From Solicola gregarius (lineage in GTDB: Bacteria; Actinomycetota; Actinomycetes; Propionibacteriales; Nocardioidaceae), in contig NZ_CP094970.1 in assembly GCF_025790165.1 (NCBI RefSeq), positions 2,170,001-2,234,000 on the forward strand: a stretch of 64,000 nucleotides of DNA, in the 5' to 3' direction. Shown here one piece after another: positions 41,105-50,093 of this stretch; position 1 is the stretch's first letter; the number at the start of each line of letters is the position of its first letter. The notes beneath the pieces are model-generated. The model was not told the origin of the DNA. It searched no databases and saw only the letters and a program-made list of their open reading frames with translations. A program made the translations under genes and the position numbers.

Positions 41105-42195
41105 ACCGGCTCCCCGAGCAGTCGGGCGTACGTGCCGACGACGTCGGCGACCACCGACTCGTCGGTCGGCAGCCGGGCGGCCGCCTCGTGCGCGGCCTCA
41201 CGCAGAGTCTCCGCCTGCTCAGGCGAGTCGAGCACAGCGGTGATCGCATCGGCGAGTGCATCTGGGTCTCGAGGCGGCACCAGCAGCCCGGCATCGCCCA
41301 CCATGTCGGGTACGCCGCCGACCGCCGTGCCGACGAACGGCACGCCCGCACGGAGGCATTCAGACACGACGAGCGGGCTGCCCTCCCACTCGCTCGCAAG
41401 CGCCATGACGTCGGCGGCCCGCAACAGGTCCGGTATGTCCGCGCGGTCGCCGAGCAGCCGTACGGGCCCTCCGGTCGCGGCGATCTGCTGCTCGATCGTG
41501 GCACGGTCCGGGCCGTCGCCGGCGATCGCGAACAGCGGTGCCGGATCGCGCTCGGCAAGGAGGTGCGCCGCCGCGACGAGGTAGGGATATCCCTTCTGGG
41601 CATGGAGCCTGCCGACCGACACGACGAGTGGCCGATCGAGGGCCCCGAGCTCTGCACGTACGGCGTCGGGTGTGGTCGAAGGCTCTGGAAGAGTCGGCGC
41701 ACTGACCGGCGCGAGGTGCACGTCGCGCCCGCCCAGCTCGCGTACGCGCTCGACGAGGTCACCCGAAACGCACAGGGTCGACGAGGCGCGCCGAGCGACG
41801 TACCGCTCGAGTACGGAGTACGCGCGCCGCGCCCGCCCCGACGCGAGTACGGCGTTGTGCCAGGTCACGACGAGCGGAACCGAGCGAGGCGTCGCGACAC
41901 CGGCGATGGCTCCGGCGCGCAGGCTGTGCGCATGCACGATGTCGTGGGTGCTCGCGAGACGCCGCAACGTGCGGATCGAGGAGGCGTTCGACAGCGACGG
42001 TCGACTGCCGATGTCTAACGGCTCGAAGGCGGCGCCAGAACCGGTGAAGCCGAACTGGTCCTCAGTCGGACGCGGGCCGCACACGGTGACGCGCCAGCCT
42101 CGGTCCACGAGACCCGCGGCGAGAACCCGCACGTGTCGCCCGGTGCCGCCGGTCGTCGTCGCGATGGAAATGAGCGCTTCAGTTCGTCTCGGCAT
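41101..42195 (-). CDS. GT4-family glycosyltransferase
   Basis: This 364-residue glycosyltransferase has two Rossmann domains. The N-terminal one contains IATTTGGTGRHVRVLAAGL (about 10-28). The C-terminal one has VVSVGRLHAQKGYPYLVAAAHLL, FAIAGDGPDRATIEQ and the donor-binding ALASEWEGSPLVVSECLRAGVPFVG (about 272-296), with two Glu spaced eight apart as in GT4 enzymes. The sugar and acceptor are unknown. ATG 42195 lies inside the end of the MurJ-like gene (17-base overlap), and its stop overlaps the next start. A cytoplasmic or membrane-associated step in making a lipid-linked glycan is inferred. Confidence 0.9.
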   Translation of the reverse strand: MPRRTEALISIATTTGGTGRHVRVLAAGLVDRGWRVTVCGPRPTEDQFGFTGSGAAFEPLDIGSRPSLSNASSIRTLRRLASTHDIVHAHSLRAGAIAGVATPRSVPLVVTWHNAVLASGRARRAYSVLERYVARRASSTLCVSGDLVERVRELGGRDVHLAPVSAPTLPEPSTTPDAVRAELGALDRPLVVSVGRLHAQKGYPYLVAAAHLLAERDPAPLFAIAGDGPDRATIEQQIAATGGPVRLLGDRADIPDLLRAADVMALASEWEGSPLVVSECLRAGVPFVGTAVGGVPDMVGDAGLLVPPRDPDALADAITAVLDSPEQAETLREAAHEAAARLPTDESVVADVVGTYARLLGEPV

Positions 42196-43822
42196 CGGAG
42201 TCCCCCGTCTCGGCGGTGGCGCCGCCCCGCAGTGCGGACACGGCACTGACGATCGGTGCCCGGATCGCGGCAGTCGCGAGTGCGCCGAACACGGCGGCGG
42301 CGACGAGTGCGGATGCGAGTCCCTGCACGACGGCAGCCCACGCGTTGCCGCCGTCGATGAGTCTCTCGAACCACCAGCCGACCGCCGCCGCGGCCAGGCC
42401 GGCGGTGACAGATACGGCCACGACGCGCGGCGCGCCCGCAAGCGCGTGCGCACCTGCGCGGCGTACGACCGCCCAGAGCAGACCGGCACCGAGGACGGTC
42501 ATGCCGACGCTGTTGCCGATCGCCAGCGCGAGCACCCGGTCGGACTCCTCGAACGCGGACGCGATCACGACGTCGGCAGCGATCACGGTGAACCAGCCGA
42601 CGACGCAGGCGATCGCGGTCGACGTCGTCTCGTGGGTGGCGTAGAGCGCTCGCGACAGCAGGGCGAACAGGCCGTACCCGAGCAGGCCCGGCGCGAAGCC
42701 GACGATGCCGGCGGTGAGCTCGTCGACGCTGTTCGTGCCGGGTACTCCCTGCACCATCACCCTGGCGAGGGGCCGGGCTGCCGCGATACTTGCGGCGGCC
42801 GAACCGCACGCGAGCACGATGATCATGCAGGTCGAAGCGGAGAGCTGCGCGCGGTACGTGGTGCGGTCTCCGCTCGCCCAGCTCTCGGTCAGCCGTGGGA
42901 ACACCGTCGTTGCGACGGGTACGGCGAGCACCGCCCATGGCAGCAGATAGATCGTCTGTGCCTGTACGAACACCGCCGTCGTCACTGGTGACACGGCGTT
43001 GCCGAGCAGCAGCGCGACGACGACCGATGCCTGCTGCGCGACCAGGGCGGCGACGCCCGCGTACGCGAGCGCCCGCACGGATCTCCCCACTCCGGAGGGG
43101 AAGCGCAGCGACGGCCGTAGCCGCAGCCTGAGCCGGCCCAGGGGGACGATCAGGCTGAGGCTCAGCGCCACGACGCCGAGCGTGGTGCCGACCGAGAGGA
43201 TCAGCTGCTGACCAGTCGTCACCGTGTCGAGGTCGGTGCCGCGCGGCGCTGCCACGGCGTACGTGACGTACGCCGCGATCACCACGAGGCTGGACAGCAG
43301 CGGCGCAACCGCTGGGCCGCCGAATCGCTTGTGGGCCTGCAGGATGCCGGTCAGCACGACGCCGATCCCATACAGCACGATCTGCGGTGCGAACACCCGC
43401 AACATCGAGGCGCCGACGTCGACTCCGGCACCGTCGCGAAGCATGAACCGGGCGATGGGTTCGGCCAGGACGGCGATCGCCAGGGCGAGCGGGGTGAGTA
43501 CGACGATCGTCCAGGTCAGCAGCGCAGAGGCCGTCCGGTCGACCTGTTCGCGATCGTTCTTCGCCACCGCATGGGCGAGCAGGGGTACGACGAGGCTCGC
43601 CAGCGCACCGCCCGCGACGATCTCGTACAGGATGTTCGGAACGGTGTTCACCGTCATGTAGACGCCGTTGAGCTCCGTCTGCCCGACGGTGTGCGCGAAG
43701 ACCCAGTTGCGTGCGAAGCCGGCGACGCGTGCGAGCACCGTCAGGACGGTGATCAGCGCGGCGGCACCGAGTACGGTGCCGCGCCAGCCGGCCGGCCAGC
43801 GTCGCTCAGAGCGCGCGGTCAT
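42179..43822 (-). CDS. MurJ-like lipid-linked sugar flippase
   Basis: This 547-residue membrane protein of the MOP superfamily has about 14 helices and the MurJ/MviN-type start LTVLARVAGFARNWVFAHTVG, with YMTVNTVPNILYEIVAGGALASLVVPLLA and the later PQIVLYGIGVVLTGILQAHKRF. MurJ flips lipid II. Here the partners are a GT4 enzyme and phosphatase-like membrane proteins, so it may flip another lipid-linked glycan. It overlaps the upstream phosphatase-like gene by 17 bases and the downstream GT4 by 17. Clear cell-division genes are absent nearby. A second, housekeeping MurJ elsewhere in the genome is expected but not seen in this window. Confidence 0.85.
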   Translation of the reverse strand: MTARSERRWPAGWRGTVLGAAALITVLTVLARVAGFARNWVFAHTVGQTELNGVYMTVNTVPNILYEIVAGGALASLVVPLLAHAVAKNDREQVDRTASALLTWTIVVLTPLALAIAVLAEPIARFMLRDGAGVDVGASMLRVFAPQIVLYGIGVVLTGILQAHKRFGGPAVAPLLSSLVVIAAYVTYAVAAPRGTDLDTVTTGQQLILSVGTTLGVVALSLSLIVPLGRLRLRLRPSLRFPSGVGRSVRALAYAGVAALVAQQASVVVALLLGNAVSPVTTAVFVQAQTIYLLPWAVLAVPVATTVFPRLTESWASGDRTTYRAQLSASTCMIIVLACGSAAASIAAARPLARVMVQGVPGTNSVDELTAGIVGFAPGLLGYGLFALLSRALYATHETTSTAIACVVGWFTVIAADVVIASAFEESDRVLALAIGNSVGMTVLGAGLLWAVVRRAGAHALAGAPRVVAVSVTAGLAAAAVGWWFERLIDGGNAWAAVVQGLASALVAAAVFGALATAAIRAPIVSAVSALRGGATAETGDSDAETN

Positions 43823-45953
43823 GCGCCGTCACCTCCTCGACGGATGGCGAGCGGGTCGCGTACCAGGCGCACGTCGCGATCATCGGCGGTGCCACGGTCA
43901 CGACGGCGAGTCCGGAGACGAGTACGCCCGAGTCGTTGACGAGCGATCCGATGCCGCACGTCACGACAATCGCGATCAACGCCGGTCGAAGCGTCGGCCA
44001 GGCGTCGTACAGGCCGGCGAGCTCGGGTACGTGAAGCCGGGCCGGCCGCAGGACAGCGGCGACGCCGATCGCGAACCCGGCGATCTCGAGCCAGCCGACG
44101 GGGCCGCTGAAGCTCGCGACCAGCGCATCGATCTTGTTGTCGAGCAGGTCCCACGCCTCCCCATCGCGGACGCGTGCGATGAACGACCCGAAGTGGCTGC
44201 GCTCACCCGGCGGTCGTAGGTAGTCGAGGTACGAGACGAGCGCGACGACGAGCGCACCCGAGGCGGCCGCCGCCACGAGCCGACCCCACCCGAGACGTAC
44301 GCCGGCGAGCAGCAGCACGAGTACGAGGACGCCAGGGACTAGTGACAGCATGCCGCCGAAGTCGGCGCCGAACGTCGGCCAGCCGTCGACGGCTATCGCG
44401 ACCAGCCCGATGCCGACGGCGGAGAGCAATGCCGCGCGGGGCATAGCCCGTCGCCGAAGCTCCTGCGCGACGACGGCCGCAACGAGCATGGCGCTGACCG
44501 CGTACACGACGAACGTGACATTGCCGAACCCGAAGAAGCGGCCGCCGTACACGGGACCTGCCGCGAGCAGGCTGCCGACCTGCAAGGGCGTGCCGATGAC
44601 GCCGTCGACGGTCAATGCGGCGAACGTGATGCCCGACTGCACCGCGACGAAACGGTACGGGCGGTCCCAGCGCAGGATCAGACAGAGCCCGGTGATGACC
44701 GCGGCGATCGCGACGACCACCGTCGCCAGCGTGATCGTCGGGTGGTCGGAGTGCCACCACTGCGCCGCGGTGGCGAGGTACAGCGCGCTGGGGATCGCCG
44801 TGGCGAACAGTGCCGCCACGATCCCGATCCGTACGAACGCCGGATGGCGAGCCCATGCCGCGCCGCGCCGCCGCGCGATGAGCGCGATGAGGCTGGCGGC
44901 CATGACGGCGAGCGGGACGGCGACGATCCACGCACCGAACACCGGACCGTCGTCGGGGATGACCGTGCTCAGCTCGGCGACGTCCTCGCGGTCGGCAACG
45001 GTGTCGGCGATCGACAGGTCGCGCTCGTCGGCGACGGTCATCGTGCGCGCATCGACCTGGTCGGCATCGACACCGGCGGCAGCCAGGATCGTTGCGCCGA
45101 CATCGCCGATATGGACGTGTCCACTACGGCGGGTCGTCTCCGACGTCAGCCAGGCCGCCTCGCCCGAGCCCACCTCGTACAGCATCGCGACCTGTGGTCG
45201 GGTCGGGGCATGTTCGCTGTCGGTGGTGCCGCTGACGATGACGTACGAGCCACCCGGTGCCGCCTCGATCACGTCGGCGACGAGGGCGTCGATGCGGCCG
45301 AGCTCCGCCTCGGTGGGGTCTTCGTGGTCGCCGGCGAGGTCGCCCGCGTCGATCGCCGTCACCGGGCAATCCACCTGTGCTCGCCGGCTCCACTCGGTCT
45401 GGTACCTCGCCACGCTCCCGTCGGTGCGGGCGAGGGCGACGGCAGCACCCGGCCCGATCGCGGTGGCGCACACCCCGGCGTCGGCCAGCGCCTCGCCGAT
45501 CGTGCCGGGACGGCCGTACGCGCCGCTCGCGTCCGTCTGCAGGTCGACGTACTTCTGCCAGTCGGCGACGCTGCCGCCGTTCACCTCCGGCATGGCCGGG
45601 CAGGATGCCGGCAGCTCACCCTCGAGCTGACCGGGGTTCAGGCTGCTGCGATCGCCGGTCGGCTCGGCGGAGAGCGCCTTGCTGCCCGCGCCGATCGTGA
45701 GCCATGCGTCGAGCGAACACGTGACATCACGCGCCGAGCGTACGGACATCGACGCCACCGCGGAGTCGCCCACGAGGCGCCAGAGCGTCGGAGTCGTCTG
45801 TGGCGTGAGCTGGTCCCACCGGAGGCTTCCCGCGCCGACGTAGGCGACGGGTGCGGGTGGGAGCACGTCATCGGCCGCCGCGGGCGGTGTGAACGTGCCG
45901 AGCGCGATGACGGCCAGGCACGCCGCGATGAGCGCCCGGCCGAGAGTGATCAC
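43806..45953 (-). CDS. polytopic membrane protein with alkaline-phosphatase-like ectodomain (paralogue B)
   Basis: This 715-residue protein starts the four-gene operon. A signal sequence (ITLGRALIAACLAVIALGTFTPPAAAD) precedes an exported region with CSLDAWLTIGAGSKA (about 80-94), IVSGTTDSEHAPT and HIGDVGATILAAAGVD, matching paralogue A in order. About ten helices follow. Shared signatures are GRFFGFGN, FGADFGGMLSLVP, LDYLRPPGERSHFGSFIARVRDGEAWDLLDNKIDALV and LVNDSG. Its stop overlaps the start of the MurJ-like gene. The ectodomain carries the expected Thr/Ser of the phosphatase fold only loosely, so one of the two paralogues may have lost activity. Function is not established. Confidence 0.7.
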   Translation of the reverse strand: MITLGRALIAACLAVIALGTFTPPAAADDVLPPAPVAYVGAGSLRWDQLTPQTTPTLWRLVGDSAVASMSVRSARDVTCSLDAWLTIGAGSKALSAEPTGDRSSLNPGQLEGELPASCPAMPEVNGGSVADWQKYVDLQTDASGAYGRPGTIGEALADAGVCATAIGPGAAVALARTDGSVARYQTEWSRRAQVDCPVTAIDAGDLAGDHEDPTEAELGRIDALVADVIEAAPGGSYVIVSGTTDSEHAPTRPQVAMLYEVGSGEAAWLTSETTRRSGHVHIGDVGATILAAAGVDADQVDARTMTVADERDLSIADTVADREDVAELSTVIPDDGPVFGAWIVAVPLAVMAASLIALIARRRGAAWARHPAFVRIGIVAALFATAIPSALYLATAAQWWHSDHPTITLATVVVAIAAVITGLCLILRWDRPYRFVAVQSGITFAALTVDGVIGTPLQVGSLLAAGPVYGGRFFGFGNVTFVVYAVSAMLVAAVVAQELRRRAMPRAALLSAVGIGLVAIAVDGWPTFGADFGGMLSLVPGVLVLVLLLAGVRLGWGRLVAAAASGALVVALVSYLDYLRPPGERSHFGSFIARVRDGEAWDLLDNKIDALVASFSGPVGWLEIAGFAIGVAAVLRPARLHVPELAGLYDAWPTLRPALIAIVVTCGIGSLVNDSGVLVSGLAVVTVAPPMIATCAWYATRSPSVEEVTAHDRAL

Positions 45954-45988
45954 GCCCCAAGGCTAGGGGAACCGACCCACCTCCCCCG

Positions 45989-46597
45989 TTACCGCGAGCT
46001 GAAGGCAAGCTTCGCGCCGAGGGCGACGAACGAGCCGGCGAAGACCCGCCGCATCCAGGCGAGGACGTTCGGTCGGCTGATCACCTGTTCGCGTACGGCC
46101 GCCGCGAACAACCCGTACACGGCGAAGACGACGAACGTCACTGCCATGAACACGACGCTCAGCTCGACCATCTGGAGCAGGCCGTTCGCGTCTCCCGGGC
46201 GTACGAGCTGGGGCAGGAACGCGAAGAAGAAGATCGTCAGCTTCGGGTTGAGGACGTTGATCAGGATGCCCGAGGTGATGACCTTCCGGGCCGAGTCGGG
46301 CGCCGTCTCGTCGACGGCGAGCGAGCCCTTGTCGCGGAGGGTCCGCCACGCCATGTAGAGCAGGTACGCGACGCCGAGGTACTTGAGGACGCTGAACGCG
46401 ACGGCGCTGGTGTGGAGCAGAGCCGCAACACCGGTGATCGCGGCGACCATGTGCGGCACGATGCCGAGCGTGCAGCCGACGACGGCCACCAGGCTGGCTC
46501 GGGCGCCGCGGGTGAGCCCTGCGGCGAGCGTGTACAGCACACCGGTGCCCGGAGTCGCCGCGATGACCAGTGATGTCAGCAGGAACTCGACGCTCAT
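45989..46597 (-). CDS. LysE/RhtB-family exporter
   Basis: This 202-residue exporter of amino acids or similar molecules has the LysE fold with six helices. It contains FLLTSLVIAATPGTGVLYTLAAGL (family start), GCTLGIVPHMVAAITGVAALL and SGILINVLNPKLTIFFFAFLPQLV (about 114-137), whose LNPK is conserved. The start at ATG 46597 begins MSVEFLLTS; the frame is open further upstream without a good site. Substrates (for example homoserine, threonine or leucine) cannot be read. It stands alone between the phosphatase-like membrane gene and nhaA, in the same direction. Confidence 0.9.
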   Translation of the reverse strand: MSVEFLLTSLVIAATPGTGVLYTLAAGLTRGARASLVAVVGCTLGIVPHMVAAITGVAALLHTSAVAFSVLKYLGVAYLLYMAWRTLRDKGSLAVDETAPDSARKVITSGILINVLNPKLTIFFFAFLPQLVRPGDANGLLQMVELSVVFMAVTFVVFAVYGLFAAAVREQVISRPNVLAWMRRVFAGSFVALGAKLAFSSR

Positions 46598-46652
46598 GCC
46601 AATGCAGCGTACCCGCGTCGATCGGCGGTCGGTCACGACCGGTCGCGCAAAC

Positions 46653-47891
46653 CTAGGGCGCGACGGCGCGTCTCGCGCGGAGCCGGATGCGCAGCGTGAT
46701 GGTGCCGATGATCGCCGCGATCAGTGATGCGGACAGCACGGCGACCTTCGCGTGGTCGGTATGGGGCGAGTGGTGGCCGAACGCGAGCTCGGTGATGAGC
46801 AGCGAGACGGTGAAGCCGATCCCCGCGAGCATCGACAGGGCCAGCATGTCCGCCGCGGTGACGCCCTCCTCGAGGTGCATCTTCGTCGTGCGTATGAGGA
46901 TCGCGACGGTGCCCCAGATTCCGATGATCTTGCCGAGCACGAGTCCGGAGGTGACGCCGATCGCCACGGGGTCGGTGATCAGCTTGCCGACGCCGCCCGC
47001 ATCGGCGACCGAAACGCCGGCGGAGAAGAACGCGAACACCGGCAGGGCGAGGCACTGCGACAGCGGGCGAAGGGCCCATTCGAAGCGGTGGGTCATCGCG
47101 TGGGTCTCGTTGTCGCGCAGCATCGCCGGAACGGTGAAGCCCAGCAGCACACCGGCGACGGTCGCATGCACGCCGGACGCATGCATGAGGCCCCAGCAGA
47201 CGATGGCGATCGGCGCGAGGACGTACCAGGTGGCGACGCGCTTCTGGACGAGGAAGGCGAACAACGCGAGAGGCACGAGCATGCCCGCGAACGCGAGCAG
47301 CGACAGGTCGTCGGTGTAGAAGATCGCGATGATCGTGATGGCGAGCAGGTCGTCGACGACGGCGAGGGTCATCAGGAACGTACGCATCGCTGCGGGTAGC
47401 CCACGGCCGACGACGGCCAGGACGGCGAGCGCGAATGCGATGTCGGTCGCGGTCGGGATCGCCCATCCGCGCAGCGCGTCTTCACCCGAGACGAGCACGA
47501 CGGTGGTGAAGATGATCGCGGGCGCGGTCATGCCGCCGACGGCGGCGATGATCGGCAGCGCCGCCTTGCGTGGATGGCGCAACGAGCCGGTGACGAACTC
47601 CGCCTTGAGCTCGACGCCGACCACGAAGAAGAAGATCGCCAGTAGCCCGTCGGCCGCCCACTCGGCGAGCGAGAGATGGAGGTCGAGCGCCTCCGGGCCG
47701 ACCATGTATCCCTGCACGTCGAAGTAGATCTCCCGCCATGGCGTGTTGGCCCACGCCAGGGCGATCAGTGCTCCGATGATCAGCAGCGTGCCGCCGGTCG
47801 TCTCGGCGCGCATCCAGCCGCCGCCGGGACCGTACGCCCCGTAGACGTCATGATCGGGATTCGTCGGATCGGCGTGCTCGGAGGAAGTCAT
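46653..47891 (-). CDS. nhaA: Na+/H+ antiporter NhaA
   Basis: This 412-residue antiporter exports sodium in exchange for protons. The ion-binding pair lies in MTLAVVDDLLAITIIAIFY (two adjacent Asp near 168-169), preceded by IPTATDIAFALAVLAVVGRGLPAAMRTF. Later conserved stretches are LHASGVHATVAGVLLGFTVP and LIADPVAIGVTSGLVLGKIIGIWG-like sequence (here LITDPVAIGVTSGLVLGK). The N-terminal leader is longer than in E. coli. It is transcribed alone. Confidence 0.95.
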   Translation of the reverse strand: MTSSEHADPTNPDHDVYGAYGPGGGWMRAETTGGTLLIIGALIALAWANTPWREIYFDVQGYMVGPEALDLHLSLAEWAADGLLAIFFFVVGVELKAEFVTGSLRHPRKAALPIIAAVGGMTAPAIIFTTVVLVSGEDALRGWAIPTATDIAFALAVLAVVGRGLPAAMRTFLMTLAVVDDLLAITIIAIFYTDDLSLLAFAGMLVPLALFAFLVQKRVATWYVLAPIAIVCWGLMHASGVHATVAGVLLGFTVPAMLRDNETHAMTHRFEWALRPLSQCLALPVFAFFSAGVSVADAGGVGKLITDPVAIGVTSGLVLGKIIGIWGTVAILIRTTKMHLEEGVTAADMLALSMLAGIGFTVSLLITELAFGHHSPHTDHAKVAVLSASLIAAIIGTITLRIRLRARRAVAP

Positions 47892-48063
47892 CTTCGCCTC
47901 CTGCTAGGGGTCGGGTGAACGAACGCCGACCAGACTTCCCGGCACACCACGGGCCACTCTATCGAACGGCCCCACCCGGCCGACGCGCGTCTGCCGGATG
48001 ACCGACGGGACCGGTCCGCGCGTTCTCGACGGACAACCCGCGACCCGCGGTTAGGGTGAGCGC

Positions 48064-48492
48064 GTGCAGTCCGATTCCATCGCGCTCGTCCTCGCGCTGC
48101 TCGCGTGCGTGCTCGCCCTGGTCGGCGTGGCGTTGGCCGGCATCGCGTGGCGTGACGCGCGTGCGGTACGACGTCGGCGCGCCGCGTCCGATGCACTCCC
48201 GGCCGACGTCGACGTGCTGCGCGACGAGGTACAGGCGCTGCGGCAGGACTCGGCGGAGACGTTTCGGCACATGTCGGCGGTGCGGTACGACGCGTTCGGT
48301 GACATGGGCGGACACATGTCGTGGTCGCTCGCCCTGCTCGACGACGGCGGCAACGGCATCGTGATCACCTCGATCCACGGCCGCAGCGACTCGCGTACGT
48401 ACGTGAAGAACATCGCCGACTGGACATGTGATCAGCAGCTCTCGCCCGAGGAGACCGAGGCGGTCGAGCACGCCAAGGCGGCCCGCGGGTAG
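48064..48492 (+). CDS. DUF4446-family protein
   Basis: This 142-residue protein has one N-terminal membrane helix (SIALVLALLACVLALVGVALAGIAW) then coiled-coil (about 45-70) and the family domain: SAVRYDAFGDMGGHMSWSLALLDDGGNGIVITSIHGRSDSRTYVKNI and LSPEETEAVEHAKA. DUF4446 proteins are found across Firmicutes and actinobacteria, often beside parB or sporulation genes, and are of unknown function. The start is GTG 48064. Its neighbours (nhaA, a pseudogene) give no help. Confidence 0.88.
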   Translation: MQSDSIALVLALLACVLALVGVALAGIAWRDARAVRRRRAASDALPADVDVLRDEVQALRQDSAETFRHMSAVRYDAFGDMGGHMSWSLALLDDGGNGIVITSIHGRSDSRTYVKNIADWTCDQQLSPEETEAVEHAKAARG

Positions 48493-48504
48493 CGCGGGGC
48501 AGGC

Positions 48505-48945
48505 TCACTCCTCCTGCTCGACGGCGACCGCGGTCTTCTCGGCACCTTTCGCGTCGAAGGTCACGCTGACCCGTGAGCCATCGGCCGCGTCGAATCGCAC
48601 AGACCGCGGACGACGGGACGTACGCTCGCTCAGCTCCAGGTCAGGGAGCCAACGCATACGGACCTCGGCGTCGGCTACCGCCTCGAAGGCACGGTCGGCG
48701 CTGACTGCGAGGGTCTTGCTCGCGCCGCCGGCGAAGGTGCCGTCGGGTCACGCGCCGGGCTTTCGCAGTCCCCGGTTCTGCTCGTACTCGACGATCAGCT
48801 TCTGGGCCCACCAGTCGGTGACGCCTTGGCCCGTGAGCCAGTCGGCGATCTCGCGGTACGCGCGGTCGGGCGCGCCCCATTCGTCGAGCGCCGCGAACCA
48901 ATCGGCGCCATTCTCGACACGGCGATGGCGTCCAGGTGACCTTAT
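48505..48945 (-). pseudogene. broken DUF4287/SRPBCC-type gene
   Basis: On the minus strand the sequence from about 48915 reads NGADWFAALDEWGAPDRAYREIADWLTGQGVTDWWAQKLIVEYEQNRGLRKPGA (a DUF4287-like segment), then an in-frame TGA at 48750-48748, then DGTFAGGASKTLAVSADRAFEAVADAEVRMRWLPDLEL and on to a proper stop at 48505, an SRPBCC-type domain. Intact members join both parts in one protein at exactly this place. No start codon precedes the first part in frame. I call it a pseudogene with at least two lesions; read-through is improbable. Confidence 0.75.
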
Positions 48946-49982
48946 CGCTCGGCGTCGGTACGCGTGACCTTCGAAAGCCCACGCGGTGCGTCGGGGTCGA
49001 GCCCGAGCGTACGCGCGAGCGACTCGATCGTGAGCTGGGCGGGAACGATCAGCCCGAGCGGCGCGAGCGCCTCCGGCAGCGCAGGGCCGGGAAGGCAGGC
49101 GTCGCAGGCGTCCCGGAACGCAGCGTCGCCGCCGATCCCGAGCACTGCGGCACCGCGCTCGCGGAGATCGCCGGCGAGTGCCGCCATGCCGTCGACGAGC
49201 GGCCCGTCACCCGCGGCAACGAGCACTGCGACCACGTCGGGGTCGACGATCGCGATCGGTCCGTGCCGCAGGTCGGCGTACGAGAGCCCGCGCACCGGGC
49301 GCAGGCAGGTCTCCTCGAACTTCAGGGCGGTCTCCAGCGCAGTGCCGAGAACGATGCCGCGCCCGGTCACCAGTACGTCGCCCGCGCCGGCCAGGATGTC
49401 GACCGCGTGGTCGGTCGCCGTGCCGAGGAGTCGTTCCACCTCGGCGGAAGCTCCCTGCAGCCCGGATCGCAGCGTCGTGTCATCGGGAGCCAGCGCGACG
49501 GCGACGACCGCGAGCGCGGCGAGCTGGGTGAGGTACGACTTCGTGGCCGGCACGGCGAGCTCGGGGCCCGCCTGTGTCACGAGCGCGAGGTCGGCCTCGC
49601 GTACGAGGCGGCTGTCGGCGACGTTCGCGATCGCGACGGTGGCGCCACCACGCTCGTGTGCCCACGCCTGGGTCGCGACGATCTCCTCGGTCTCACCCGA
49701 CTGGCTGATCGAAACGACGAGCGTGTCGGACAGGTCACGTTCGCCGACATAGTGCGTCGCGACGCTCGGTGCAGCGAGCGCGGCGGAGAGCCCACATGTC
49801 GTCTCGATCAGGTACCGCGCGTACACCGCCGCGTTGTCCGACGATCCGCGCGCAACCAGCAGCACATGCCCGCGTCCGTCGGCGAGCCGGGCGATGTCGT
49901 CGCAGCGTGGAAGGAGATTCTCCAACGTACGCGCGAGCGCCTGTGGCTGCTCGGCGATCTCGGCTGACATCCGACTCGTCAT
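48942..49982 (-). CDS. SIS-domain sugar isomerase/deaminase-like protein (GlmS-C-like)
   Basis: This 346-residue protein has two SIS domains like the isomerase half of GlmS but no glutaminase. The N-terminal part shows LLVARGSSDNAAVYARYLIE (about 41-60), then VVSISQSGETEEIVATQAWA (phosphosugar-binding loop, about 90-109). The second domain has VTGRGIVLGTALETALKFEETCLRPVRGLSYADLRHGPIAIV. Activity is probably isomerisation or deamination of a 6-phospho-amino-sugar. It is divergent from the phosphoglucomutase-GH65 pair. ATG 49982 is the likely start, with ATG 49970 as alternative. Confidence 0.87.
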   Translation of the reverse strand: MTSRMSAEIAEQPQALARTLENLLPRCDDIARLADGRGHVLLVARGSSDNAAVYARYLIETTCGLSAALAAPSVATHYVGERDLSDTLVVSISQSGETEEIVATQAWAHERGGATVAIANVADSRLVREADLALVTQAGPELAVPATKSYLTQLAALAVVAVALAPDDTTLRSGLQGASAEVERLLGTATDHAVDILAGAGDVLVTGRGIVLGTALETALKFEETCLRPVRGLSYADLRHGPIAIVDPDVVAVLVAAGDGPLVDGMAALAGDLRERGAAVLGIGGDAAFRDACDACLPGPALPEALAPLGLIVPAQLTIESLARTLGLDPDAPRGLSKVTRTDAER

Positions 49983-50093
49983 CGGCCCGTACCCTTCGCT
50001 CGTTTCGTACCCATCGATCCTTTCATCCGCCAACTGTCGAGACGTCGGGACGCCGCTTCCACGATTCGCACCGGGAGGCCCTACGCTTCTCGT

